Shown: piece after piece, positions 34,999-49,747 of the stretch
How the letters are laid out: each line of letters starts with the position of its first letter
Position numbering within the stretch: the first letter of the stretch is position 1
NCBI RefSeq assembly: GCF_009856445.1
Contig: NZ_WMFA01000001.1
Span: forward strand, 1 to 64,000
Length of the DNA stretch: 64,000 nt
Direction of reading: 5' to 3'
From: Halobacillus litoralis
GTDB lineage: Bacteria > Bacillota > Bacilli > Bacillales > Halobacillaceae
Program-made: the position numbers and the translations under genes
Notes under the pieces: model-generated
Told to the model about the DNA's origin: nothing
The model's input: only the letters and a program-made list of their open reading frames with translations
Database searches by the model: none

Positions 34999-35061
34999 TT
35001 TCTCAACCTCCACCCTTAAAATATGCATCTTTGTTATTTTATCACATGCGTATATAAAAGA

Positions 35062-35090
35062 ATAGACAGGGAAAAGTCCCTGTCTATCAC
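35062..35090 (-). terminator. Terminator of guaB
   Basis: ATAGACAGGGA (35062-35072) pairs with TCCCTGTCTAT (35077-35087) and a T-containing tract follows on the minus strand. Confidence 0.75.
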
Positions 35091-35102
35091 TTTTTATACG
35101 GG

Positions 35103-36593
<1,491 letters not shown>

Positions 36594-36745
36594 TTAAAAT
36601 AGTTTGGGTGAAAGTGGGTAAAATAAGTGGTATATTCTCGTAACACCATTTCTTATTGTTATTTACAATACGACAATGGTCGGGCTTTTTCAACCATAAA
36701 AAAATGGGAGAGAATTCCTTTGATGTTAGAAAGGAGGAACTTTCT

Positions 36746-37462
36746 TTGCACTCCACGGATCCGATTCTTACTTACCTTCAAGTGACTGCACATACAAGAC
36801 CCTTCTTGTTGTCTTGTTATGAAAAGATCAATCATTCACGAGCCGAACATCATGCGTACAACAATGCAGAACGATTCATTCACGGTCTCAGCCTCGGGCA
36901 GGATTATTGGTCGACCGCTTTACATACACCTCTGAGTGTAAAGCCTCTTCTTTTTTATTATGGAATGAACCATTTCATTAAAAGCTTCCTGTTGACGGTT
37001 GATCCTGGATATCCTGCTACTGCAAAGGTTCTTGCCCACGGACTGTCGACACGTAAAAGAAAAAAACAGCATTATCGTTTTTTAGAGGACGATATCCGAA
37101 TTCAGCCGCATGGATTATTTCCCCATGCAGCTGAGCATTTGTTTCAATTTTCCTCACAAAAAACAAAGATATCCATGGATGAATTGCTCCGTCCGCTCCC
37201 TGGAATGGAAGAGCTGTTTCTCTTAAAGAACCCGATTCCTATCACAATTGAAGAAGAATGGCCTGAACTGCTGGCCTATTTTGCAGTCCTTTATAACTTA
37301 AGTATGCTCGTCCGTTATGAAGGAGAGTGGTGGGGGGAAATGGAGCAGATGAAAGATCGAGAGGATTATGTTTTCATCGTACACTTTTTACAATCAGCGT
37401 CGGGTCGCATACCGAAAATTCTCGCTTCCTGGCTGAAAGACCAGTTTGCCTCTCTTTCCTGA
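36746..37462 (+). CDS. yaaC: YaaC family protein
   Basis: This protein of about 238 residues is YaaC-like, with unknown function. Landmarks are NNAERFIHGL, a LLFYYGMNHFIKSFLLTVDPGYPATAKVLAHGLSTRKRKK block and an ELWPELLAYFAVLYNLSMLVRYE-like C-terminal segment. It probably starts at TTG 36746, with AAAGGAGGAA seven bases upstream; an ATG at 36704 is possible but has a poorer site. B. subtilis YaaC is longer (about 315 residues). It is located between gyrA and guaB as in B. subtilis. Confidence 0.85.
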   Translation: MHSTDPILTYLQVTAHTRPFLLSCYEKINHSRAEHHAYNNAERFIHGLSLGQDYWSTALHTPLSVKPLLFYYGMNHFIKSFLLTVDPGYPATAKVLAHGLSTRKRKKQHYRFLEDDIRIQPHGLFPHAAEHLFQFSSQKTKISMDELLRPLPGMEELFLLKNPIPITIEEEWPELLAYFAVLYNLSMLVRYEGEWWGEMEQMKDREDYVFIVHFLQSASGRIPKILASWLKDQFASLS

Positions 37463-37480
37463 AGCAAACTGGTCTCTTTT
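37440..37480. terminator. Bidirectional terminator between yaaC and the HD-GYP gene
   Basis: GACCAGTTTGC and GCAAACTGGTC are perfect 11-bp inverted repeats around a 14-nt loop, followed by TCTTTTC. It overlaps the yaaC stop. Confidence 0.75.
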
Positions 37481-38574
37481 CATTCATATACTTCTTCAAT
37501 ATGAAGGTCCAGTTGTTCTTTCAACGCGAGAATCTGTCCGTCATCTATGATCCGTACAAGCGGCCTTGTCGGATTTGCCTCTTCCACGAAAATGACTTCT
37601 GCCTCGCGATGATCAGACAAACGAATGTTGGTCCCTGTAGAATAACTGGTCATTTCCTTAACTAAAGCGCTGATTACTTTATGATCATAGCGACCGAACT
37701 GTTCCTGGAGGATTTCTTCTAGCACTTTATAAGGGGACTGCTTCCTACGGTACATCCTCTCAGACGTCATAGCGTGATACATATCACAAACAGCGATAAT
37801 CTGACTGAACGGATGGATTTTATTCTGACTGACTCCTAAAGGATAACCTGTCCCATCCAAACGTTCATGATGCTGTAAAATAGCAATCTTCGCGTGATTG
37901 CTCAAGGAAGAGATTTTTTCTACGTTGCGATAACTGTAAGTCGGATGGTTTTTGACCTTCTCATATTCCTGCTCTGTTAAAGGGGAATCTTTCCATGTAA
38001 TTCGTTCACTGATTTTAGCCATCCCACTATCTGCTAGAAAACCTGCTAAACCGACTTGAATCCACTCACCATAATTGTATTCCATTTTCCGTGCAACATA
38101 GCTGGACAACAGCCCCATCGCTACACTGTGATGATAGATATAATCTTTACTGGATGTATAATGATGGAGCGAAAAAACCTCCCTCCCTGCGGAATCAGCC
38201 GCTCTCTCAAGGAGGGGGACCATCACTTTGCGGATCTCGCTAATATTTACAGGTGAGCCTCCCTGCCAGGAAATGAACCATTTTTTATATTCCTGAACGG
38301 CAGCTAAATAGGACTCGAAAAATGGAAGGGGCGTTTCCACCAACCCCCTTTTTTGAGGTGGATCTTCCTGGTCTGTGTTTTCGGAAGCTATAAAAAGCGA
38401 ACCGTCCGACCGGCGATTGGAGATTTCCACGAGATCAATGTTGAATTTTTGCAGTACATCAATATGGACAGGCTGAAGGGTCGTATTTTTAGGAACAATC
38501 GGTCGATTTGTCCGTCCCATGACATCTTTCGTCAAGAGACACCCCGGTTCCAATTGAGATGTAGCCACCCTCAT
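37480..38574 (-). CDS. HD-GYP-type protein with a substituted HD motif
   Basis: This 364-residue protein has an N-terminal domain (about residues 1-130) and a C-terminal HD-GYP domain. HD-GYP enzymes hydrolyse cyclic di-GMP. The HHExxDGxGYP signature is intact (residues 235-245), as are other likely ligands (His149, His210, Asp near 264). The canonical LHDIGK segment, however, reads LADSGM (residues 180-185): the metal-binding His is Ala and the conserved Lys is Met. The protein may bind fewer metals or be a non-catalytic sensor. It is placed between gyrA and yaaC/guaB with its own start region, in a position known in alkaliphilic and halophilic relatives of B. subtilis. Confidence 0.88.
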   Translation of the reverse strand: MRVATSQLEPGCLLTKDVMGRTNRPIVPKNTTLQPVHIDVLQKFNIDLVEISNRRSDGSLFIASENTDQEDPPQKRGLVETPLPFFESYLAAVQEYKKWFISWQGGSPVNISEIRKVMVPLLERAADSAGREVFSLHHYTSSKDYIYHHSVAMGLLSSYVARKMEYNYGEWIQVGLAGFLADSGMAKISERITWKDSPLTEQEYEKVKNHPTYSYRNVEKISSLSNHAKIAILQHHERLDGTGYPLGVSQNKIHPFSQIIAVCDMYHAMTSERMYRRKQSPYKVLEEILQEQFGRYDHKVISALVKEMTSYSTGTNIRLSDHREAEVIFVEEANPTRPLVRIIDDGQILALKEQLDLHIEEVYE

Positions 38575-38918
38575 GGCAACGAACCACCTTTCACTAGTTT
38601 CTAATTATGTCAGAACCTTCATCTCACAGTCATTTCAGATAAGCGAGCTACCCTGAAAGACTAAACCACGGCATTTAAATACTGCAGATCTCCCGTGAGG
38701 ACGGCTTGCCGCCATGCCCTCATGAAAGCAAACAGCAAACTAAATACTTATATAAAGGCCTTTTGTATGACTTCTAGTTCTATATTACCATGAACGATGT
38801 AATAAAATAGCAAATATTGAAAAATTAATGGAACACTTTTATTCTGTTATTCCTCCATCAATAAAAAAGTCGCCTGTCGAATTATTCGACAGGCGACGGA
38901 TCATGGAAGTTTGCTTAT
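38575..38918. other. gyrA to HD-GYP spacer
   Basis: This spacer holds the gyrA terminator (38868-38900) and the upstream region of the HD-GYP gene. An imperfect hairpin (TGAGGaCGGC with GCCatGcCCTCA near 38697-38726) is visible. I see no gene. Confidence 0.5.
38864..38900 (-). terminator. Terminator of gyrBA
   Basis: GTCGCCTGTCGAA (38870-38882) pairs perfectly with its complement at 38886-38898 and the minus strand continues into a T-run. Confidence 0.92.
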
Positions 38919-41471
38919 TTATGATTCATCTGATTCTTCTTCTGTTGCATCAGAGGGTGTTTCAGGATCTTCGGAAACCTCATCTTGAGATTCCGTTTCT
39001 TTTTCAAGCGCTTCTTCCAATAATTCTTCTTCTTCTTTTTCTGACTCGACACGAGCGACGGTAGCGACTTCTTCACCTTCTCCAAGACGAATCAAGCGTA
39101 CCCCCTGTGTGTTCCGTCCTGTTTCAGAAATACTTTCCATCGGCATACGGATTAAGACACCACTCTCTGTTATGATCATGATATCTTCTTCACCATTAAT
39201 GGCTTTCGTAGCAACGACCTGACCATTTTTATCTGTCAGATTACACGTAATGATCCCTTTACCACCACGGTTGGTAATCCGGTATTCCTCGGCCGGTGTG
39301 CGCTTTCCATATCCTTTGCTTGTAACGGTGAGTACTTGCAGGGAATCATCAAGGATTTCCATGGATACGACTTTGTCGTCTTCACGGAGGGAGATCCCTT
39401 TAACACCTGCGGCTGTACGTCCCATCGCTCGGATTTGATCTTCATTGAAACGGATCAAATAGCCGTTCTGTGTGCCGATCATGATATCTTTCGTTCCATC
39501 CGTCAGACGGACGGAGATCAGTTCATCATCTTCACGTAAACCGAGAGCGATCAATCCGCCTTTTCGGATATTCGCAAATTGGGACAATGTCGTACGCTTC
39601 GTGATTCCGTTCTTCGTTGTAAAGACCAGGTACCAGTCATCGACAAAGTCTTCAACCGAAATCACTGCATTGATCCATTCATCACGTTCCACGTTCAACA
39701 TGTTGATGATTGGAATTCCTTTAGCCGTTCGGCTGAATTCAGGTACTTCGTAACCTTTAGCTTTATATACTTTCCCTTTGTTTGAGAAGAAAAGCAAAGT
39801 ATTATGTGTCGACGTGGATAATAGGTGTTCAACGAAATCTTCTTCGTGTGTACCCATTCCTTGCACTCCTCGTCCACCTCTGCGCTGTGAACGATAAGTA
39901 GATGCAGGAAGACGTTTGACATAGCCCTGGTGAGTGACCGTGACAATGACCGTCTCTTCAGGAATCAAGTCCTCATCCTCAATGAAGTCTGTTCCGCCAA
40001 GGACGATTTCTGTACGGCGCTCATCATTGTAGCGTTCCTTCACATCCAGTAGTTCTTCACGGATAATTTCAAGGACCTTTTCATCGTCTGCAAGAATCGC
40101 TTTTAATTCTTGAATCAATGCCATGACTTCCTGATATTCATTCTCGATTTTCTCACGCTCTAAACCGGTCAGGCGCTGCAGACGCATATCAAGAATGGCT
40201 TGGGCCTGCTTTTCAGAAAGACCGAAGCGCTCCATCAAACCGGTACGTGCAATTTCAGTCGTTTGAGATTCACGAATCAGTGAAATCACTTCATCCAGGT
40301 GGTCAAGGGCAATACGCAGACCAGCCAGAATATGAGCACGCGCTTCTGCTTTTCTAAGTTCGTATTCGGTACGGCGGCGAATGACGACTTTCTGGTGTTC
40401 CAAATAATGCTCAAGGCACTGTTTCAAGTTGAGTACTTTCGGGTGGCCGTTGACGAGTGCGAGCATATTGATGCCGAACGTTGATTGCAGGGCCGTCATT
40501 TTGTATAGATTGTTGAGAAGCACATTCGGATTTACATCACGGCGTAACTCAATAACGATACGCATACCATTACGGTCCGACTCATCACGAAGATCTGTGA
40601 TGCCGTCGATTTTCTTATCGCGGGCAAGATCGGCAATTTTTTCAACAAGCCGGGCTTTGTTCACCTGATAAGGAAGCTCGTTCACGATTAAACGGGCTTT
40701 GCCGTTGGCTTGTTCTTCAATTTCTACATCCGCACGGACGGTGATCGAGCCTTTCCCTGTTTCATAGGCTTTGCGAATGCCACTTAAGCCGAGAATTTTA
40801 CCGGCTGTCGGGAAGTCCGGACCATAGATGTGGTTTTCCATCAATTCCTGGATGGTAATCTCCGGGTCTTTACTGAGCGCGAGTACCGCATCAATAACCT
40901 CACCCAGCTGGTGAGGGGGAATGTTCGTCGCCATTCCGACAGCAATTCCTGAACCACCGTTGACGAGCAAGTTCGGAAACTTGGATGGAAGCACTACAGG
41001 CTCCCGCTCTGTTCCATCGTAGTTATCGTTATAATCAATGGTATCTTTGTTGATATCACGCAGAATCTCCATGGAAATCTTGGACATACGTGCTTCCGTA
41101 TAACGCATGGCGGCTGCGGCATCTCCGTCCACCGAACCGAAGTTTCCGTGTCCGTCGACGAGCATGTATCGGTAGTTGAAGTCCTGTGCCATACGCACCA
41201 TTGTGTCATAGACAGCAGAGTCCCCGTGCGGGTGGTACTTACCGATTACTTCCCCTACGATACGTGCAGACTTTTTGTAAGCTTTGTCCGCATGCATCCC
41301 AAGGTCATGCATCGCATATAATATCCTTCTGTGTACAGGTTTAAGGCCGTCTCTGACATCAGGAAGGGCACGGGCCACGATGACACTCATCGCATAATCC
41401 AGGAATGAGGTGCGCATTTCGTGACTGATGTTGACTTCCTGCACGCGCGGACGTTCGGGTTGATCCACCAT
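38919..41471 (-). CDS. gyrA: DNA gyrase subunit A
   Basis: This 850-residue subunit cleaves and rejoins DNA. The catalytic Tyr lies in [11 protein letters not shown] (about residue 123) and the quinolone-determining region reads [17 protein letters not shown] with the sensitive Ser. The C-terminal beta-pinwheel carries a GyrA box ([10 protein letters not shown]). The last 50 residues are strongly acidic ([13 protein letters not shown] and so on), longer than in B. subtilis and in line with a salt-adapted proteome. It follows gyrB by 80 bp. Confidence 0.99.
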   Translation of the reverse strand: MVDQPERPRVQEVNISHEMRTSFLDYAMSVIVARALPDVRDGLKPVHRRILYAMHDLGMHADKAYKKSARIVGEVIGKYHPHGDSAVYDTMVRMAQDFNYRYMLVDGHGNFGSVDGDAAAAMRYTEARMSKISMEILRDINKDTIDYNDNYDGTEREPVVLPSKFPNLLVNGGSGIAVGMATNIPPHQLGEVIDAVLALSKDPEITIQELMENHIYGPDFPTAGKILGLSGIRKAYETGKGSITVRADVEIEEQANGKARLIVNELPYQVNKARLVEKIADLARDKKIDGITDLRDESDRNGMRIVIELRRDVNPNVLLNNLYKMTALQSTFGINMLALVNGHPKVLNLKQCLEHYLEHQKVVIRRRTEYELRKAEARAHILAGLRIALDHLDEVISLIRESQTTEIARTGLMERFGLSEKQAQAILDMRLQRLTGLEREKIENEYQEVMALIQELKAILADDEKVLEIIREELLDVKERYNDERRTEIVLGGTDFIEDEDLIPEETVIVTVTHQGYVKRLPASTYRSQRRGGRGVQGMGTHEEDFVEHLLSTSTHNTLLFFSNKGKVYKAKGYEVPEFSRTAKGIPIINMLNVERDEWINAVISVEDFVDDWYLVFTTKNGITKRTTLSQFANIRKGGLIALGLREDDELISVRLTDGTKDIMIGTQNGYLIRFNEDQIRAMGRTAAGVKGISLREDDKVVSMEILDDSLQVLTVTSKGYGKRTPAEEYRITNRGGKGIITCNLTDKNGQVVATKAINGEEDIMIITESGVLIRMPMESISETGRNTQGVRLIRLGEGEEVATVARVESEKEEEELLEEALEKETESQDEVSEDPETPSDATEEESDES

Positions 41472-41551
41472 TCTTTTACCTCCTAGTTACCTAAAAGGGG
41501 AAAGGATATGTTCGCCTCCCTTTCCCACTCTTTCATGACATTTGTTTTATA

Positions 41552-43483
<1,932 letters not shown>

Positions 43484-43539
43484 CTACATTTCTCAAGTGG
43501 TTTATCTCTAATCCCTTACGTCTATTATCTATGGATATA

Positions 43540-43824
43540 TTAAAAATCGGACTCTTCCGAGAAATCTTCCAATTTGTTCAGTGTCGTCATCATGTTCGCC
43601 CGTTTCTTCAAAGTATAGACAGATAGTGGGCTGAAATAGATGACATCATTCGTAATTACAATGGCTTTCGCCTGGTGGTCTTCCGTTTCAATGACCTGCT
43701 TTTCCTTACGTTGGTTATGAATCATCTCTTCGATGATGGAAGAAGATGAAATCAAACTATGATCAATGATCGCCACGACATCCTTCGACTGGATGACATG
43801 ATCATCCCCGATATGAATGAACAA
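43540..43824 (-). CDS. remB: Extracellular matrix regulator RemB (YaaB)
   Basis: This 94-residue DUF370 family protein starts FIHIGDDHVIQSKDVVAIID, as in B. subtilis RemB (YaaB), which affects biofilm matrix gene expression. A central low-complexity Ser-Ser-Ser-Ile segment and a YFSPLSVYTLKKRA motif are visible. It lies between recF and gyrB, 9 bp after recF, in the same operon and order as in B. subtilis. Confidence 0.93.
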   Translation of the reverse strand: MFIHIGDDHVIQSKDVVAIIDHSLISSSSIIEEMIHNQRKEKQVIETEDHQAKAIVITNDVIYFSPLSVYTLKKRANMMTTLNKLEDFSEESDF

Positions 43825-43833
43825 TTCGCCACC

Positions 43834-44952
43834 TCATTTCTCTACGTCTATCGTTCCTTCTTTCACACGGAAAATTTCCGCTTGTTCCAGTGCTTCATGT
43901 TCAATTCCATCAATACTCGTCGTAGAAACGAACGTCTGCACTTTTCCTTGAATCGTATGAAGCAGATGCGATTGCCTGAAATCATCCAGTTCACTAAGGA
44001 CATCATCGAGAAGCAGAATGGGGTATTCGCCTACTTCACTATGAATCAGCTCTATTTCAGCGAGTTTCAAAGACAAAGCTGTCGTCCGCTGCTGGCCCTG
44101 TGACCCATACGTTTGGACATCTTTTCCGTTCACGTAAAAAACCAAATCATCCCTATGTGGTCCTGCCAACGTCGTCCCGCGTTCCACTTCTTTTGATTCA
44201 ATTTCTGTAAATTTTTCAGAGAATGTATTCTTTATTGTTTCCAAATTCATATCCTCTGATACTCGTACACTCGCATCATAAGCAATTTCGAGCTTCTCCA
44301 ACTGCCGACTGATTCCTTCGTGGATCGGTGTAGCCCATGATCTTAGGAGCTGCAGGAATTTAAACCGGCGTTCGACAATCGTCGTTGCATGTTCAATCAG
44401 CTGCTCTGTCAAAACACCGAGCATCGTCCGGTCCGCTCCCGGCTTACGCTGTAAATCTTTCAACAGATGATTTCGTTGTCTCAGAATCTTCTGGTACTGT
44501 CCTAAGTGATAAATATATGTGGGTTGGATCTGGCCGATTTCCATGTCAATAAACCGACGACGCACCTGAGGACTCCCCTTTACAAGATTGAGATCCTCAG
44601 GTGCAAACATCACCACGTTCAAAGCGCCGATATAGTCGCTTAGACGCTTTTGCTCAATATGATTCAACTTCGCTTTTTTCCCCTTTTTAGAAACGATGAT
44701 TTCTAAAGGGAAGCGACGATTACGTTTAAAGATACTCCCTTTTATTTTACCATACTCTTCATCCCACTGTATCAGTTCTTTGTCTCTCGGAGTGCGATGG
44801 GATCTCGTAAAGGCGAGTACATAGATCGCTTCCATCAGATTGGTCTTTCCCTGGGCATTTTCACCAATGATGACATTGATCTTATGGTCGAACGTCAATG
44901 AGAGCTCATCATAGTTCCTGAACGAACGTAATGATAACTCATGGATATACAT
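43834..44952 (-). CDS. recF: DNA replication and repair protein RecF
   Basis: This 372-residue SMC-like ATPase has Walker [16 protein letters not shown] (about residues 31-45), the signature-like [19 protein letters not shown] and Walker [14 protein letters not shown]. RecF helps load RecA at gaps with RecO and RecR, the last of which is encoded at 1079-1675. The ATG is at 44952, 9 bp after yaaA. The length is normal. Confidence 0.98.
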   Translation of the reverse strand: MYIHELSLRSFRNYDELSLTFDHKINVIIGENAQGKTNLMEAIYVLAFTRSHRTPRDKELIQWDEEYGKIKGSIFKRNRRFPLEIIVSKKGKKAKLNHIEQKRLSDYIGALNVVMFAPEDLNLVKGSPQVRRRFIDMEIGQIQPTYIYHLGQYQKILRQRNHLLKDLQRKPGADRTMLGVLTEQLIEHATTIVERRFKFLQLLRSWATPIHEGISRQLEKLEIAYDASVRVSEDMNLETIKNTFSEKFTEIESKEVERGTTLAGPHRDDLVFYVNGKDVQTYGSQGQQRTTALSLKLAEIELIHSEVGEYPILLLDDVLSELDDFRQSHLLHTIQGKVQTFVSTTSIDGIEHEALEQAEIFRVKEGTIDVEK

Positions 44953-44961
44953 ACGCCTGAC

Positions 44962-45183
44962 CTAAGCTTCTTCGACGACAGTGAAGCTGCCGAATTCTTC
45001 CACTTCAACTGTATCGCCCACATACAGTTTGCGGCCACGACGATTGTCAGGTTCTCCATTTACCAAAACTTCAAATTCCGACAAGAAAATTTTCACCATT
45101 CCACCAGATTCGACAATATTGGCTAATTTTAAAAATTTCCCTAATGGAATATATTCTGTACTGATACCGATCTCTTCGTTCAT
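44962..45183 (-). CDS. yaaA: S4-domain RNA-binding protein YaaA (RlbA)
   Basis: This 73-residue S4-like protein has the LGKFLKLANIVESGGMVKIFLSEFEVLVNGEPDNRRGRKL block that defines the family, an RNA-binding fold associated with ribosome assembly. It is located between dnaN and recF as usual. The ATG at 45183 follows AGGGTGA. Confidence 0.95.
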   Translation of the reverse strand: MNEEIGISTEYIPLGKFLKLANIVESGGMVKIFLSEFEVLVNGEPDNRRGRKLYVGDTVEVEEFGSFTVVEEA

Positions 45184-45535
45184 ATCATTTCACCCTATTT
45201 CATGAATTCACCTATTTTTTATTTTACTAAAGATAGGTGTGTAAAGAAAGTGTGAGAAGACGAAACAGGTCTGTATGCCTCTTTCATCCCTTTACTATGG
45301 AGTTTTCAGCTTGTGTATTTTATCTATTCTTTCATCATTCACTCATATTCGATTTTTCACTGCCTACCCAAAAAAACTTAGCTACCTAAATAATAAGTTC
45401 TTTGAAACGAACAGACATGAACAAAGTCACTTCTAATCCAATGTCTCTCCAAGTAAGCCACCAAAACTGCCCAATAAGAAAAGGTGCTCTATGCAAAACA
45501 TAAAGCACCTTTTTACCTTTACCTTTTTCTAAGAT
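45184..45535. other. dnaN-yaaA spacer
   Basis: This spacer has no gene. It contains the dnaN terminator at 45478-45516 and presumably the promoter for the yaaA-recF-remB-gyrBA operon. I do not see a convincing promoter pair. Confidence 0.5.
45478..45516 (-). terminator. Terminator of dnaAN
   Basis: AAGGTGCTctATG pairs with CATaaAGCACCTT over a short loop and a run of T follows on the minus strand. Confidence 0.8.
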
Positions 45536-46675
45536 TTAATAAGTTCTGACAGGGAGAATCAACTGTAAAATCTGGTCGTCATCGACAGGTCGGATCAAGA
45601 ATGGACGCATAGCTCCTGTAAACTCGACTTTTACCTGGTCATAATCGACCGCTTTCAGTGCATCCATCATGTATTTGGCACTGAAGGAAATCTTCAAATC
45701 TTCTCCATCGACAGCAGTCGCCATCACTTCTTCGACAACATTCCCTACTTCCGGGGAGTTTCCTGTAATTTCAAGATGATTGTCTTCTTTTGTAATTAAA
45801 CGAACAACATTGTTGCGATTCTCTTTTGCGAGAAGAGACGCACGATCCACTGATTGCAGCAATTCTTTTGTATCAATTTTGACAATGGTTTTGCTCTGTT
45901 CGGGAATTAAGCGGGAAGTTTCAGGATAATTTCCATCAAGCAGACGTGAAAGGAAATAAAGATGTTTCGTACGGAATAACACCTGATTTTCTGTCACACT
46001 CACTTCAATCGTGTCTTCGGAATCATCAAGAATTTTGTTTAATTCCGTCAAACTTTTACCAGGAATGACAACCGCCGGTAAAGATTTTCCTTCCGGTTGT
46101 TCCAATGGAATTTTACGTGAGGCCAACCTGTGGCTGTCGGTTGCTATGAATTCCAGGCTCCCGTCTTCAAGTTTTACATGAACTCCCGTTAGGATTGGTC
46201 TTGTTTCAGAAGTAGATACAGCGAAAACTGTCTGCCGTATTAAATTTTTCAAAAGGTCAATCGGCAGTTCAAAGCTCTCTTCTGTATGAAGCTGAGGAAG
46301 TTGCGGGTATTCTTCTGGATCCTGTCCATTCAAATGGAATTCTGCATTCCCCGAACGTATCGTGACATTACGAGTATGGTCACTTTCTATTTCCACCGTA
46401 TTTTGAGGAAGTTTACGTACAATATCAGGGAAATACTTAGCCTGAAGTACGATGCTTCCCGGTTCAATGTTTTCTACATAAACAATGCCGTCTTCTTCAC
46501 TAGGAATGAAAGATTCAATCGAAATATCTGAATCACTACCTGTTAATTTGATTCCTTCTTCTGTTGCTTCGAGTTTCATTCCCGTAAGAATTGGAATCGT
46601 AGTTCTGGAAGAGATGGCTTTCATGACGTTTTGAACACTATTGATCAATTGATCCCTTTGGATAACAAATTTCAT
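45536..46675 (-). CDS. dnaN: DNA polymerase III beta sliding clamp
   Basis: This 379-residue clamp has the expected three-domain repeat. It starts MKFVIQRDQLINSVQNVMKAISSRTTIPILTG and ends in LILPVRTY, a typical clamp C terminus. The ATG at 46675 follows GGAGGAGTG. A longer reading crosses the DnaA boxes of oriC and is rejected. Confidence 0.99.
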   Translation of the reverse strand: MKFVIQRDQLINSVQNVMKAISSRTTIPILTGMKLEATEEGIKLTGSDSDISIESFIPSEEDGIVYVENIEPGSIVLQAKYFPDIVRKLPQNTVEIESDHTRNVTIRSGNAEFHLNGQDPEEYPQLPQLHTEESFELPIDLLKNLIRQTVFAVSTSETRPILTGVHVKLEDGSLEFIATDSHRLASRKIPLEQPEGKSLPAVVIPGKSLTELNKILDDSEDTIEVSVTENQVLFRTKHLYFLSRLLDGNYPETSRLIPEQSKTIVKIDTKELLQSVDRASLLAKENRNNVVRLITKEDNHLEITGNSPEVGNVVEEVMATAVDGEDLKISFSAKYMMDALKAVDYDQVKVEFTGAMRPFLIRPVDDDQILQLILPVRTY

Positions 46676-46850
46676 TTTGAATACACTCCTCCTAATTGAG
46701 CATATATTAATTATTTTTATTATAAAATGCAGTAATAGTACTAGTATGGGCTGTGGAAATGTGGATAACAAGGATGAACGTTGATTTACTAAGGTTATCC
46801 ACATGTGGATAGAGTGTTGACGAACGTGCAATCACTATTCACATTATCCA
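46676..46850. promoter_or_regulatory. oriC: oriC, dnaA-dnaN part
   Basis: Two perfect DnaA boxes, TGTGGATAA (46760-46768) and TTATCCACA (46795-46803), and two with one mismatch (46804-46812 and 46844-46852) occur here. An AT-rich tract at 46690-46740 could be the unwinding element. This corresponds to the incC side of the bipartite Bacillus origin. Confidence 0.88.
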
Positions 46851-48206
46851 CTAGTGAGATTTCAACTGTTCTCTAATTTCATCCAACTCTTTTTGCAGCT
46901 GTTGATCATCTGCCACCATTTTTGAGATTTTCTCATGGGCATGAATGACCGTCGTATGATCACGGCCTCCAAATTCCTCACCAATTTTCGGCAATGAGAA
47001 ATCTGTCAGTTCCCTTGAGAGATACATGGCAATCTGTCTTGGAAAGGCGACAGATTTTGTGCGTTTCTTCGCTGGGAAATCTTCCAGTCTCACATTGTAT
47101 TTTTCACCGACCATTTCCTGAATGGCTTCAATTGTAATGACCTTGGGTTTGGAGCTTGGAATGATATCTTTCAAAGCTTCCGCTGCGAGCGATGCGTTAA
47201 TATCACTATTGATTAAAGAAGAATAAGCGACGACACGGATCAGTGCACCTTCCAGTTCACGGATGTTTGTATCGATTTGGTTCGCGATATAAAGCATCAC
47301 TTCGTTCGGGATATCCAACCCTTCTGCTTTTGCCTTTTTACGAAGGATGGCGATCCTTGTTTCTAAATCAGGAGGAGTAATGTCCGTGATTAATCCCCAT
47401 TCAAATCGTGAGCGCAGGCGGTCTTCCAGTGTCGGGATTTCTTTAGGCGGACGGTCACTGGAAATGACAATCTGCTTGCTTTCTTCATGGAGTGTATTGA
47501 ACGTATGGAAGAACTCTTCCTGTGTTTGTTCTTTTCCTGCAAGGAACTGTATATCATCTATTAAAAGCACGTCGACACTTCGATATTTGTTCCGGAAATT
47601 GACGGCTTTGTTGTCTCTGATGGAATTAATGAATTCGTTCGTAAATTTTTCAGATGATAGATAAACCACTTTGGCATTAGGATTATGATCGAGTACATAG
47701 TGTCCGATCGCATGCATCAGGTGCGTTTTACCAAGCCCTACGCCACCATAGATAAACAAAGGATTATAGGCTTTGGCTGGTGCTTCTGCCACCGCTAAGG
47801 AAGCTGCATGAGCAAAACGGTTGCCTGAACCGATGACAAAGGTATCGAAGGTATATTTGGAATTCAGCATGCTTTGCGGTGACTCTTCGTTTCCATTGTT
47901 TTTTACATTCGGTACTTTTTTAGATGATAGTTTCACATCTTCCAGGGAGTCGTCCTTGGATTCCGGAATAATAAACTTTGTATCAAGTTCCGCCCCAGTC
48001 ACTTCATATAAAGTTTCCGTAATCAAGCTCTCATATTGATTTTCAAGCCAATCTCTGGCGAATTCATTCGGAGCAACGATCGTCAGCGTATTTTCATTTA
48101 AAGAATCTGCTTTAGTTGCTTTCAGCCATGTTTCGAAGCTCGGTTTGCTGATTTTTTCTTTAATCTGCTCGAGCGTATTGTTCCATAATTCATTGATGTT
48201 CTCCAA
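46851..48206 (-). CDS. dnaA: Chromosomal replication initiator DnaA
   Basis: This 451-residue AAA+ initiator matches Bacillus DnaA. It has the N-terminal oligomerisation and DnaD/SirA-contacting domain (about residues 1-80), Walker [16 protein letters not shown], Walker [13 protein letters not shown] and the C-terminal DNA-binding signature [15 protein letters not shown]. It binds the boxes on both sides of its own gene and opens the origin. Confidence 0.99.
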   Translation of the reverse strand: MENINELWNNTLEQIKEKISKPSFETWLKATKADSLNENTLTIVAPNEFARDWLENQYESLITETLYEVTGAELDTKFIIPESKDDSLEDVKLSSKKVPNVKNNGNEESPQSMLNSKYTFDTFVIGSGNRFAHAASLAVAEAPAKAYNPLFIYGGVGLGKTHLMHAIGHYVLDHNPNAKVVYLSSEKFTNEFINSIRDNKAVNFRNKYRSVDVLLIDDIQFLAGKEQTQEEFFHTFNTLHEESKQIVISSDRPPKEIPTLEDRLRSRFEWGLITDITPPDLETRIAILRKKAKAEGLDIPNEVMLYIANQIDTNIRELEGALIRVVAYSSLINSDINASLAAEALKDIIPSSKPKVITIEAIQEMVGEKYNVRLEDFPAKKRTKSVAFPRQIAMYLSRELTDFSLPKIGEEFGGRDHTTVIHAHEKISKMVADDQQLQKELDEIREQLKSH

Positions 48207-49015
<809 letters not shown>

Positions 49016-49016
<1 letters not shown>

Positions 49017-49048
49017 GCCACTGAAAACAATCAGTGGTCTTTTTTTCA
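49016..49048 (+). terminator. Terminator after rpmH
   Basis: GGCCACTGA pairs with TCAGTGGTC over a 6-nt loop, followed by seven T. It may attenuate readthrough into rnpA. Confidence 0.85.
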
Positions 49049-49280
49049 GTATAATGGTCAAAAGAAGGGGCGGATCTTCGTCCCTCTTTTGTTTTTTATA
49101 GAAAAGAAGAACTTAGAATGCTTTTTTGATTCTTTATAGATGTTTAGTCACCAAAAAGGTGAGAGAAGGATAAAAAGAGATATTTTTCTACATAATGGTA
49201 AAAGATCTCTTGCTGGGAAAATAGTGGAAGGCAAAATGGTCTGCCCAAGCCACCTTGTATGTGATTTTGGAGGGTGTTCG

Positions 49281-49634
49281 ATGAAAAAAGCTTATCGTAT
49301 TAAAAAAAATGAAGAATTTCAAAAGGTTTTTCGTCGCGGGCAGTCGTTCGCCAATCGCCAGCTGGTCCTTTATTATATGAAAAAGGAAGAGCAATCCCAT
49401 TTTCGAATCGGTTTATCCGTCAGTAAGAAAATCGGTCATGCGGTCATGCGGAACCAGATCAAGCGGTATCTCAGGCAGGCCTTTCATGAGCTGGAGGCAG
49501 AGATCCACCCGAATTATGACCTTGTCATCATTGCACGGAAACCGACCAATCAAATGGAATTTCATGAGATAAAGAAAAGCCTGACCCACGTATTATCACG
49601 GTCAAAGCTATTAAATAAAAAAATTCACACGTAA
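49281..49634 (+). CDS. rnpA: Ribonuclease P protein component
   Basis: This 117-residue basic protein helps the RNase P RNA to process pre-tRNAs. It begins [26 protein letters not shown] and has the RNR signature in [16 protein letters not shown]. The ATG at 49281 follows GGAGGGTG. An upstream extension to 49140 has no site. Confidence 0.98.
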   Translation: MKKAYRIKKNEEFQKVFRRGQSFANRQLVLYYMKKEEQSHFRIGLSVSKKIGHAVMRNQIKRYLRQAFHELEAEIHPNYDLVIIARKPTNQMEFHEIKKSLTHVLSRSKLLNKKIHT

Positions 49635-49747
49635 TCATATAGAATTATGGTGTCAACTAATGCTAAACTTATGATTGTCGTATAGTCATTCATCGGTTTG
49701 TATTTAAAAAAAGATAGAAGAGCGATTTCATTAAGGAGGAAGGAACG

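Noticed and set aside
45536-46831. Longer dnaN beginning at 46831
   Set aside because: The extension translates the DnaA-box region; the standard start MKFVIQ at 46675 has a ribosome site.
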